Under the pieces are notes generated by a model. It ran no database searches, was not told the origin of the DNA, and saw only the letters and a list, made by a program, of their open reading frames with translations. Below are positions 39,001-51,000 of a stretch of 64,000 nt of DNA, piece by piece. This DNA is from Narthecium ossifragum (Eukaryota; Streptophyta; Magnoliopsida; Dioscoreales; Nartheciaceae). The translations under genes and the position numbers were made by a program. Location: assembly GCA_963920575.1 (NCBI GenBank), contig OY986968.1, forward strand, positions 25,860,129 through 25,924,128. Direction: 5' to 3'. The stretch's first letter is position 1, and every line of letters begins with the position of its first letter.

Positions 39001-42000
39001 CCAACACCTTGGCCGGCCTATTCCTTATATAGAGGAATAGTCCTTGGCTTGCTCCAACAAGCCATCCCTAAGAAGTACTACTCAAAGTCCTGACTTCCAT
39101 CCTTCTCTAGACTAAGGATAAGCCTAACACTACGTTTCCAAACATAGGTGGACTCTACCTTGAGCTTGACTTGCTTAAAGATCACCATGACCACCACTTG
39201 ACTCAAAATAGGACTCCTTCCTATTCGTCCGCGCCAACAGCAAGTTTCCTCGTGCCAAACTTTGTATTCCCCGTGTCATCACCTATTCCAAATTGAATGC
39301 ATGCGAGACATTTGAATTTGCTCGGCTGGATCGTCCTTTAAGGCCTATCCGCTCCGCCAGGCACGCCGTCTCCTAGTCCGACTCGGAGTCGCACGTCATC
39401 TTCAAATTCTTCCGTGCCAAAACCGCTTTTGACCGCGTCATCCGTCTTGGAGCTTCCATCCCAAGTGGAATTAGGTGTTTTGCCCGCGTGGCTTTCAACC
39501 TAGCACTTATCGCATCAGCCTAGGCAAGCCAAGTCCTAGTCCGACTAGGACTGGGCATCCTGAGCGCGTCGCGCACGCGCTGCGCGCGCTCTCTCGCGTG
39601 CTGCACGCGCGCTCGACCCCTGCGCCCATCTTGGCAGTCTTGGTGTGCGCCCCGCTCGCTTGACTTGCTCCCGCGCGCGTCATGCTCTGCCGGGCTCGCT
39701 CCGCACCGCGTCCTGGCGCGCTGTCTTCCTCCTTGGCCCGGTCCACCATGCCATCCTCGGAATCCATCGTGCCATTTTTGGGGAAATGTCGTCTAGCCTC
39801 CATCAAGGACTTTTGCTCGCGTGATCATGGTGTTTCCATGCTGCCCATGACTTGGTGTGCCGCACCGCGTCATGGCCTATGCCGTGGCCCGTGTCAACTC
39901 CGGCTGACGCGCGCCATGGCCCCTGTCATGGACTCCAGCCCGTGACAGGGGGTGTGGTTATCCCGGCTAGCTGTCGGTCCGGTACATACCGTCCGACACG
40001 GACATATGCCAGCCGGTATGGAAATCCTTGATCCGACCTATAAACAGGTAATATCTGTCTCTAAATCCATGATCTGCCATCATGCAATAACCGCCAATAA
40101 GGGATTCTTGTTAATCACATAGGAAAATGTCAAAATGTTGCAGCCAATATAAATCTGTCTGCTTAAGTTCCACAATATCAAAATTCAAAGCCATGGGTTG
40201 AAGAGCAAAACCACTTATAAGATCAGCCATTTGAGGCATGTCCATAATGGGTGATTTTATCACTTTTTGTGCCAAGCATAAACTTTATGCAGCTTACAAT
40301 AACTTACTGCAAAAAAGTTTTTTATACTAATGCTCAGAAGTCTCTGGCTACATTTACAATTGTGTTCAAAACATACTAGCCTATATGTACAGGGAAGTTT
40401 CTCTTGCAAGCTAATTAAAATAGCAACAACACTGCCTGATTAATAGTAGTTTGTTACATTTTATCATGCAGGTTCCTGGCTTAACTGCGAAATTGGAGTC
40501 AACCAGCTGGATTGACTTTGATTGAAAAAAAAATTGAAATTAGCATCTAGATGCTAATAAAACCAGCTTATGCCCCAAAAATCTCAAAACAAGTATCACA
40601 ATCCATGCTAAAATCAAATACAGTGATGAACCCTAATAATTGGCTACTTAATAGTCTATACAAAGAGCATAAATATATTTGTGAAACCTGAGATTGAACG
40701 TTTTGATCTTGAGGAGATAATGTGCAAAAAAACTCATGATCAAGGCGCAGGGGCCAACCAAGCTTGAAACAATCAACTGACCTGCAAAAGTCAAGGAACT
40801 GGTGATGTCATAAATATAACCATGACAATCAATGTCCAGTTCAAAAATATGTGAACTAACTAAAATTAATAGAACTCCTAACCAGAAGTACTCATTAAGA
40901 TCATCGTAATTTCTCCATGTTGAATGATCAGAAGTTCCATTTTGGTTTTTCTGAGCTTCCTTCATTAGCCAAACAAAGAAGTAAGAACTAGAAGAGGATT
41001 TCTACAAATGTACGCAAGAGAAAGATATTAAAAAACCTCATATATGACCCGGTATAAAGGGGTAACTACATTCTTGAGAAAAGCCTCAGAATCTCCCCCA
41101 CATGCTGGCACGACTTTTTCACCAGTTTTTAAGCTGACAGCTCCAGACAGCACTCCATATAACTCATATGCCATCTGAAATGAGTTCTATGTCTTAAGCG
41201 AAAAAGAAATGAAGAACATTTGAAGTGCAAAAAACCAGTATGCAGGTTATACATATAGATATCCACAAAGAAAATGAATGGCCAATCTTTTAACTCAAAT
41301 TAGTTGCTACATTAACTTACATGTTTCTATGGTTCTGTAGATGCCTAAATACCAAAAAAAAAAAAAAATGAAATTTAAAATTAAAAAAATTATTAGGGTC
41401 AAATCATGGTGGGTGGGTGGGTGGGTTCAAATCGTGAATGCTTAAATGAAAAGGCTATGTAAGAAATCATGTCTAGATTCCATATTTATTGGCAATTTTG
41501 TTGATTTAATCTTGAAATTAATTAGATTTGTATTATGGTTCATACAAGACTAATTGAAGATAAATTGGATCAAGTGGGATCAAATTGGCTCAAGTCAGAT
41601 CAAGTTAATGATAAAGTTTAATCACTGCCGTTGGATTGGAGAGAAGCGGAATCGGACAGCCTGGATAAATAACCTAGTTGCTACCTGTGCATATATAAAG
41701 GGGGGCTGCATACGGAAGAGGGCTGGGCTGCCACGGAAAAAGAGAGTAGAGAGCTTGATTGCCACGGAAAAATCAAGAACAGAAGAGTGGGGCTCGGCTG
41801 CCAGAGAGATGATGTAGAACGGCCAAAGAAGAGAGGAGAGAGAGCGGCCAGAGATCTGAGAAGAGAGAGTGCAGCCGAAAAGATTTGAGAGATGTTGACC
41901 GGTTGCGTGGAAGAGAAAAAGATTTGAGAGATGTTGACCGGTTGTGTGGGAGAGGAAAAGATTTGAGAGATGTTGACCGGTTGTGTGGAAGAGGAATAGA

Positions 42001-45000
42001 TTGGAGAGGAGAGTAGAGAAGAGTGGCGGCAGGGAGAAATAGAGAGAAGATTGAGAAGAAACAGAGAAGAAACAGGGAAGAGAGAGAGCCACGGATTTGT
42101 GGAGTGAAGAGGTGGTGTAGCATATAGAGAGTAAGAAAAGGAAGAACAGGGAGGTGACAGCGTTGACTTTGTTGTGGAAGAACAGAGAGAGATGAGAGAA
42201 GAGACTGTGCGGGAGAGAGAATAAACAGAGAGGAGACAGAGAGAGCTGCGGAGGAGAGAGAGAGCCGTGGAAGAGAGAGAAGAATAGTTGAAGATCGTGT
42301 GGAGGCGATTCATCAAGAAAACAAGAGTTGCGGACCGTGCTTCGAGGAGTCGAGCAAGTTCCAGGACGACATGTGTACGCGAGGAGTCGGTACAGTGAGT
42401 TCGTCATAACTTGTGTAAACGATACTCTTGGTTTTTAGTGGATTGGTTTCGCCTGGTCCTGCGTTGGACCCGTGGTTTTTTCCCGTGAGGGTTTTTCCAC
42501 GTTAAAAATCGTGTGTCTTCCTTCTTGTGCATGTTTGATTTATTTCATATATCTGCTTTCACGTATTTTGGGTAATTCGTAGAGTCTATTTAATTTCAAT
42601 TGGTATCAGAGCAGTACTTTCTCTAATTGCTAGAATTTAAGGCTAGAAAGAAAGTGATACTAGCGTCATATAGCACCCATGGATTTACCCCGAGAAGGAG
42701 GTTCTTTTGGTAGACCACCTTTATTTGATGGCTCTAATTATGCCTATTGGAAAACACGTATGACCATCTTTCTAAAATCTCTTGATGATAAAGTTTGGAT
42801 GTTTGTTGTGTCAGGCTGGACTCATTCTACGATTACTATAGATGATGTGACTGGACCTAAACCTTTTACTTCCTGGGATAAAAAGGAATTAGAAGAGAGT
42901 GGATGGAATAATAAAGCAATGAATGCTATTCATAGTGCTCTGACTGTTGACGAGTTTAGGAGAGTTTCCACCTGTACTGTTGCTAGGGATGCATGGCGCA
43001 TACTTGAAGTTACCCATGAGGATACCTCTTCGGTTAAAATTGCTAAGCTTCAGCGTCTTATTACTTCTTTTGAACTTCTGCGTATGGATGAGCATGAATC
43101 TTTTGATCAATTTTATGCTAAGTTGAGTGATATTGTTAACTCTTGTCATAATCTTGGTGAACCTATGTCAATCCAAAATTGTTAGGAAAATTTTGAGATC
43201 TCTGCCTGAAAGATTTAGGCCTAAAGTTACTGCTATTGAGGAAAGTAGGGATATTGACAATACTGATGTTGATGATCTAGTTGGTGCATTACAGACTTAT
43301 GAAACTACTTTTGAGCGTCCAAGGAAACAAAAAAATATCGCTTTAAAGGTTAATAGAGATTCTGACAGTGACTCTGATGAGATGGCTGTGTTGACCAAGC
43401 GTCTTAAGGAGATTATGAGAAAGAAAAATTTAAAAACCTTAGTGCTAGATCAAGGCAAGAATGATAGAGAATTTTCTAAAAGCTCTAATGATAGAAAAAC
43501 TAATGGAAAGTTTGAAAGGAAATCTCGTGCTAAGACAGTGAGGTACTATGAGTGTCATGGAATGAGGCACATTGCTAAGGACTGTCCTAGTAAAAATGAT
43601 ACTAGAAACAATGACAAAAGAGGTAAAGCTTTGAAAGTGACTTGGGATGACACTGATTCTTCTGACTCTAATGAGGATGAGTATGAGTATGATGATTCGA
43701 ATAATTTTACTGCTTTTCCTGCTATTATTAATGCTCATTGTTCTATTGATGACATTGATTCTGAGTCTGATGATGATTTAGCTTATAAAGATGTTGAGAC
43801 AATTCGTGCCCTATATAGAAAAGTCAATAATGCTTACAATGACTTGGTGACAAGTATGATGAGTTGAATAAATCTAAATCTGAATTGAAAAGAATACTTA
43901 AAGTTTCTGACAAAGAACGAGTTGTTGTTGAACTTGAGTTGACTAAAGCAAAATCTGAAAATGACTCTCTTCAAGTTGAACTTGAAAAATGCCGAAAAGA
44001 CTGGCATGATTCTGAAGTGTCAAAAACTGAACTTAGTGTTCATGTTAAATCTCTTGAAGAAAAACTCAATGCTACTAACCGATCGGTTGAGAAGATGAAT
44101 GCAAGTTCTCAAAAGCTGGATGAAATCTTGAAAGCTCAAAGGGTGACCACTGAAAAATTTGGCCTTGGTTATACTGGTGGCGCATCATCCTCCAACACTC
44201 AAGGTATTTCCAAATCTGTTCCTGCAACTATTCCTCAGGATGCTACTGGTAAAATTTCAAAATCTTGTTCCTCTACATGTCATTATTGTGGTAAAGGACA
44301 TATTAGGCCAATGTGCTATAAATTGATTGCCTTTCCTACTGCTAGGAACTTCTCTAAACGTGTGAGGCAAACCCAGTACTTATGTAACAAGTTTCTTGTT
44401 AATCATAATTCAAATTCTTTCTACATGCCTGTATGCCTAACCATGTTAGTAATGTAAGACATGTGAAGACAAGGTCAGTTTGGGTTAGGAAGAGTGATTT
44501 GAGAGCCTCAATATCTAGTTCTCTTATGCATACCCTTGATGTCCGAAGGACCTCTCAGGGGGCTTCTCGCAATGAATGATTTTCTCATCTAGCTATAAAC
44601 TAGGCTGTATTAATGCATATCTTTTCCTAGTTTATGGTTTTCTGCTAGTTAGGATATTTTTGTTTTTTTAAGAAAATAAATAAATAAAAACTTTGATGCT
44701 TCTATCTTCGTGATTGCATAAATGATAAACATACCTTGTCTCTGGATACTTTTTGTCATCTTTAGGTTAGATGTGCGTAGAATTGATGGTCATGTGGCGG
44801 TACTCGAATTTTGATACTAATTTTCTGGACATTCGGTTCATGATTTTTAATTCAGTGCACAACTTTTATATGTGGTGCCTTGCTCACAACCTTGAGGATA
44901 GAAAATCGGGTTACCCTCCTTATATCATTTTAAATCATCCGCCTTATTATGTCCACATTTTATGGGGACTGAAACTTTTAGGGGTGATAATCTCAATACA

Positions 45001-48000
45001 AGCCCCTAATGCTATGTGCTAAGGATAACCCTATATGTATGTGAAAAAGACTGCCGGGAAATGAGAGTGAAGCTTCCCATTGTGTGAATGTGCAATGATC
45101 ACTTCACTTGTTATTCAAAAAAAAAAGGCAAAAAAAAAAGAAAAAGAAAAAAAAGGGAGAAGGTTGCCTCCCCATGAGTGAAGCCGTCACAATGCTATTG
45201 GGGCATTTTACACTGATCGTGAAGGGTTCTGGCTTGAGTTTAGAGTCCTTATTAGTCGAGATCTCCATAATCTACTTACAATCCCCTGGTCGATAACCCG
45301 AGTTTTTATCTTTCAAGTAGTTGTGGACAGTGCATTGTGTATTTGAAAGTCACACACTCACTCATGTCTGGTTGTCCACTATATGTATCAATTTTCTGAG
45401 TATTTTGTCCTATGACGATTTATTCTTATGCATACTATGTCTATGTGATGATTGAAAAGTGATTCGGTATTTGGTTGAGGTAATGTTTATTCTTACTGCA
45501 TACAAGGCTTGTACTCAAGAGAATTCTATTTTTTCCTATGTCCAGTTAGCAACTCTCATGATTTGGACTATTCTGCGTCATTTCTGTCTTCTGTGCTGGA
45601 TTTTATCCCCAGTTTCCCTTCCTTTTATTATTTCTTGTACCCCTTTGGACAATCTGTGACAAAAAGGGGAGTAGTATATCGTGGTATATGTTGCTGAATA
45701 TGTTGCTGATTTGACGGGAGCTGAATATATATATTATGCTTAATGTTGCTGACTTGAGGGGGAGCTGATATATATATTATGTTTAATTGATTTGATCTTC
45801 ACAATGCATTTCACGGGTATTCTTGTGTGCTGCATGTGCAGGTGACATGTTCATATTAGTTCTTGTATTGAACCATATTAGGGTGTTTTGTATCTAGCTT
45901 TATGGTTTTGTCACAAAATTGCCAAAGGGGGAGATTGTAAGGAATCATGTCTAGATTCCATATTTATTAGCAATTTTGTTGATTTAATCTTGAAATTAAT
46001 TAGATTTGTATTATGGTTCATACAAGACTAATTGAAGATAAATTGGATCAAGTGGGATCAAATTGGCTCAAGTCAGATCAAGTTAATGATAAAGTTTAAT
46101 CACTGCCGTTGGATTGGAGAGAAGCGGAATCGGACAGCCTGGATAAATAACCTAGTTGCTACCTGTGCATATATAAAGGGGGGCTGCATACGGAAGAGGG
46201 CTGGGCTGCCACGGAAAAAGAGAGTAGAGAGCTTGATTGCCACGGAAAAATCAAGAACAGAAGAGTGGGGCTCGGCTGCCAGAGAGATGATGTAGAACGG
46301 CCAAAGAAGAGAGGAGAGAGAGCGGCCAGAGATCTGAGAAGAGAGAGTGCAGCCGAAAAGATTTGAGAGATGTTGACCGGTTGCGTGGAAGAGAAAAAGA
46401 TTTGAGAGATGTTGACCGGTTGTGTGGGAGAGGAAAAGATTTGAGAGATGTTGACCGGTTGTGTGGAAGAGGAATAGATTGGAGAGGAGAGTAGAGAAGA
46501 GTGGCGGCAGGGAGAAATAGAGAGAAGATTGAGAAGAAACAGAGAAGAAACAGGGAAGAGAGAGAGCCACGGATTTGTGGAGTGAAGAGGTGGTGTAGCA
46601 TATAGAGAGTAAGAAAAGGAAGAAGAGGGAGGTGGCAGCGTTGACTTTGTTGTGGAAGAACAGAGAGAGATGAGAGAAGAGACTGTGCGGGAGAGAGAAT
46701 AAACAGAGAGGAGACAGAGAGAGCTGCGGAGGAGAGAGAGAGCCGTGGAAGAGAGAGAAGAATAGTTGAAGATCGTGTGGAGGCGATTCATCAAGAAAAC
46801 AAGAGTTGCGGACCGTGCTTCGAGGAGTCGAGCAAGTTCCAGGACGACATGTGTACGCGAGGAGTCGGTACAGTGAGTTCGTCATAACTTGTGTAAACGA
46901 TACTCTTGGTTTTTAGTGGATTGGTTTCGCCTGGTCCTGCGTTGGACCCGTGGTTTTTTCCCGTGAGGGTTTTTCCACGTTAAAAATCGTGTCTTCCTTC
47001 TTGTGCATGTTTGATTTATTTCATATATCTGCTTTCACGTATTTCGGGTAATTCGTAGGGTCTATTTAATTTCAGGCTATCTAGAGGGTCAGCGGTGAAG
47101 TTCGCAAAGATGATAATTTTCAGTCCGCTCAAAAACCTGCTAGCTGATCAAATTTAAAAACCTAAATATGTTTGCTCAAATCACTCCCCATATACCCCAA
47201 GAATGCAACTCTCAAACTTAACCTGAAAACTGTACATATTCATATATGATTAGGCCGTTCTTCCTTTTTACTTCAACAGGACACTAGTGTGAATTAAAAT
47301 TTTACTCAATCTACTTATCCTATTAAAGATATTCTGAAAAGTTAAATTCATCTTGCATACTTGAAACCAGTTATAGTTTGACAACTCTTCATCTAAATTT
47401 AAAGCCCTAGAGATCGCCAAGAAGCATACATTCGTTTTATTTAAATTGATTCCATGCTTCTGCTATACCCGAGTTCTTTATTATGAGTTCCACTTGCTAC
47501 TGTACTACATTATTATAAGTTCTAGTAAATAATAGGATATACAACTTGTTGCAGCTCAGAATTCAGACACTTGTATTTTGGAATCGATTCTCAAGTGACT
47601 TCTACTTCCTGACTTAACCTCTCTTATGTTCATATGACTCTTATATGAGTATTTGAGCTGGTGGACTAACAGTAACTTCGGACTGTACTACATTATTATA
47701 AGTTCTAGTAAATAATAGGATATACAACTTGTTGCAGCTCAGAATTCAGACGCTTGTATTTTGGAATCGATTCTCAAGAGACTTCTACCCCCTGACTTAA
47801 CCTCTCTTATGTTCATATGGCTCTTATATGAGTATTTGAGCTGGTGGACTAACAGTAACTTCGGACTTTGGCCTAAGATTTGGGTAATATCATATGCACT
47901 TAAAACATCTATCTAACGTTAACATCACAGTAGATTTTTTTATCTCATACAAGTGGGATGAATTAGGACTCATCTCAATTGGGTTTTGCTAGGACCATAT

Positions 48001-51000
48001 ATTAATGGAATCAACTTGTAAAATCCCGGAATTGAGAGATGCCCTAGAGCTCACGTTGGACTAAGACTCTAATTAGGATAGTAAATCAGTTAATTGCAAC
48101 CCTAGTTGATTAGGTTAGCCTAAAGTACTTTTTTGAGACCTAATTGTAAGAGTTTGAGTCAATTAAGACTCTATTTAGACCAAATCCCAGCAACTATAAG
48201 TTGGTTTGAATCCAATTAGAATTAGGTCTAGTCAACTAAGTCTATTAAAAGGTTGTATTTAAGTTCTTATAAATAACCAATTGGATTAGGTTAGAATCCA
48301 TTAGGACTCTAATTATTAGAATCCAGATTTCCTATTACATATAATAGCCACAGCCCTTATTTTAGGGTTTTATACGTATCTTTCTCCTCTCTTTCTTCAA
48401 GTCCTGCGTTCAAGAGAGCTTTGAGGGCTGTTCGGTTGGTTGCAAGGGTTCAATACTAGGGCTTTTGAAGGACAAGTAAGGTAGGTACACATGTAATAGA
48501 TGTTACCCTAATTTGAGTGTTGATCTTCACTAGTTTTAGGGTTTTAGAGTTCAGATTTCAGATTCCTACCTTCTTGTTTTCAGATTTCATATCCTTGTTT
48601 TTAGATTTTAGATTCTTATTTCAGATTTCTAAGTTTTATGATTCAGATTTCATGTTCTTCCTCCTCATTTTCAGATTTCAGATTTTAGACTTAATCATAA
48701 GGTTTTATTCAAGTGTTGTTTAATTAAATTAGAGAACCAATGAACTTTTTCTAGGTTTCATCTGTTGAATTAGGGTGGTTGCTTCTTGCCGACAAGTTAC
48801 AGATTTTAATGCATCAGATTTTAATGCAGTTTGCTGTTTTCTGCATCTTTAAAGTTCAGTTTATAGCAGATTTGCAATATTCCAGTTTTCAGTTTCTTAT
48901 TATGCAGTTTTTCACGTGCTTTAGTCATATCCTTTAGATATATTGCAGATTTCAGAAATAGATCACGGGTTTTCAAAATGCAGATTTTTAACAATTAAAT
49001 TGCCGGCCTCTTAAATATGTGGTCTTCTAGTTTCTACGTCTTTAAAGTCCAATTTATTACAGATTTGTAATCTTTCAAATTTTCAGTTCTTAACTATGCA
49101 TATTTTATATTTTTTGTTTAGTTTACATCAGTTTAGTCAGGTATACTAGTTTCAGACTTCTTATTACTCTGATTAATTAACGTGCGTCGATTCATGAGTT
49201 TATAATATCAAGTTTTGAAGCATAGCATCTCATGTGAATGCACGATCATGCATGTTGCTATTCAGAAGTTGCCACGAAGGTGGTATGGGATCCAAGATTA
49301 TCCTTAGTTGTCGTGGTTGGGCAGCTAAAGATGAGTACTTAAAGGGTTCACGGTTTGGTCGAGACCAACTGTGGGTCCTAAGCGTTTTGAGTCCAAAAGA
49401 GCCGAGGCTCGACCTTATGCTGGCATGCGTAAGGATAGTTATCTTAAGTGCACGTGGGGTGCTATCACCAGACACCGCTATAGTACTCGGCGGTAGAGCC
49501 AAAAAAATTCATCTCATTATATCATGCATCAAAGTTTATGTCATGCAAGAGCTTTAAGTGTGATTTATGGGCATGAAAAGTCCAGCTTTTAACTTTAATA
49601 AAGTGTGATTATTCTCTTTCTCAAGTGATATGCTTTAATTCAGCTTTTGTTTTGCGAACACTTTTGTCTGGATATCATTCTATTATGTGTTGTTTACTAC
49701 TGGGCTTTATGCTCATGAGATAGATGATTTTTTTTCAGACACCCAAGATTCTGCGTAGGCGCGGGGATGGGAGTAAAGAAGAGAAGAGTTTAAAACTAGT
49801 TTATAGCTTCTTTCAGTTTTAATCATGTTTTATGTGACTTTTTAAGAAGATTATTTCAGTTTAAGGTCCGAGTTGCTTATTAGTCACTTTCTCTTTTCCA
49901 TAACATTGTCTTAGTTTGATTGTCAGTTGAGTTTCTTTTTCTAATATGATATTTCTTTTAGTTAAACATTATTAGTGTTTCGTCTCGTGTCATGTTAAAG
50001 GATGAGGTTTCCTCTTCAGGATGAGGTTTCCTCTTCAGGATTCGGGTCGTTACACAACTAGGAACTCCTCACAATGGGGTTTTGGTAGGATGACTATGCA
50101 TATCTCGAATTTGAATATCAAAAGATAATTATGCAAGTTTCATGAAGGTTTTTTCTTGCTTTTGGCCCATCAAGACGACTAGGAAAGTTGGCCTTAATCA
50201 TTTTTATGCGAGTTAATGCTTTTGAATGTCATTAACATAAGACTCTAGAAGTTACAGTATCTATGGTTTATCAACTCATTTTATCCATTGTGTATTGACT
50301 ATTTGATCGATCTTGATCGCAACCTTGATTACTTCATGATCTTAGCTTATTCTAAAGTTTTTTCTAGCGATGTTAACAACAAGCTCAGAAGAGAGTGGAC
50401 ATAACTGAGTGAAAGGTTGTGAGGATTGTTGCGCCAAAAGTTGGTGTATTAAGGTTGTGAGCATTGTACTAATTTAATGAATGCTTATATCCTAGATTAT
50501 GTGTACTCTATATAGGAGTGAATTTAGCTATCAGTTACAGGAAAATTATCTCTAAAGCAACAATAAAGGTAAGTAAAAGTGAAAATAGGAAATCCATGCA
50601 TGTTGAGAATAAAACTTTAAGATGTATCATGAAAATGTAATGGCTAGACACCGTATTACATGATGAAAGATGTAACACAAGCACTCTGGCATGAGCCGCA
50701 AGTTCGAAGCCTCCCCCCATATAAGAAGATATAGGCCAATATACAAGAGTTTGTATTGTTGAACTACTTGCTTAACTGATGGTAACCTGAAGGAGTAGAC
50801 ATGCAATAAGCTCAATGCATAGGACAACAAAAAGACCTCTGACATACTCTATGGGGAATAACTAATATCCTCATCAATTTCATGCCAAATAAACCAACTG
50901 ATGTCCATGTTAAACCTGTGTTAACCGACACTCTATGGAATAAAAAAACTCACACAATAAATTTTTTTCGTCCCAAGAACTTGCACCAGCTAGAGTAGTT

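Larger units (their letters stand above)
41458..47074 (+). mobile_element. Gag-only Ty1/copia-type LTR retrotransposon in callose synthase intron 9
   Basis: Two LTRs (41458-42598 and 45936-47074) start TGTAAG and end TTTCA, with the 5-bp duplication GGCTA (41453-41457 and 47075-47079). The primer site TGGTATCAGAGC (42601-42612, initiator Met tRNA) directly follows the 5' LTR. A polypurine tract AAAGGGGGAGAT (45924-45935) directly precedes the 3' LTR. The interior holds only gag; protease, integrase, RT and RNase H are absent. It lies antisense to the host gene. Confidence 0.95.

Noticed and set aside
41622..42407. Long minus-strand reading frame of 261 residues, repeated at 46100-46885
   Set aside because: Both lie inside the two LTRs and translate low-complexity purine-rich repeats; they are shadows, not genes.
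42679..43185. Separate plant gene encoding a gag-like protein
   Set aside because: It lies between matching LTRs, directly after a primer site, and is retroelement gag.
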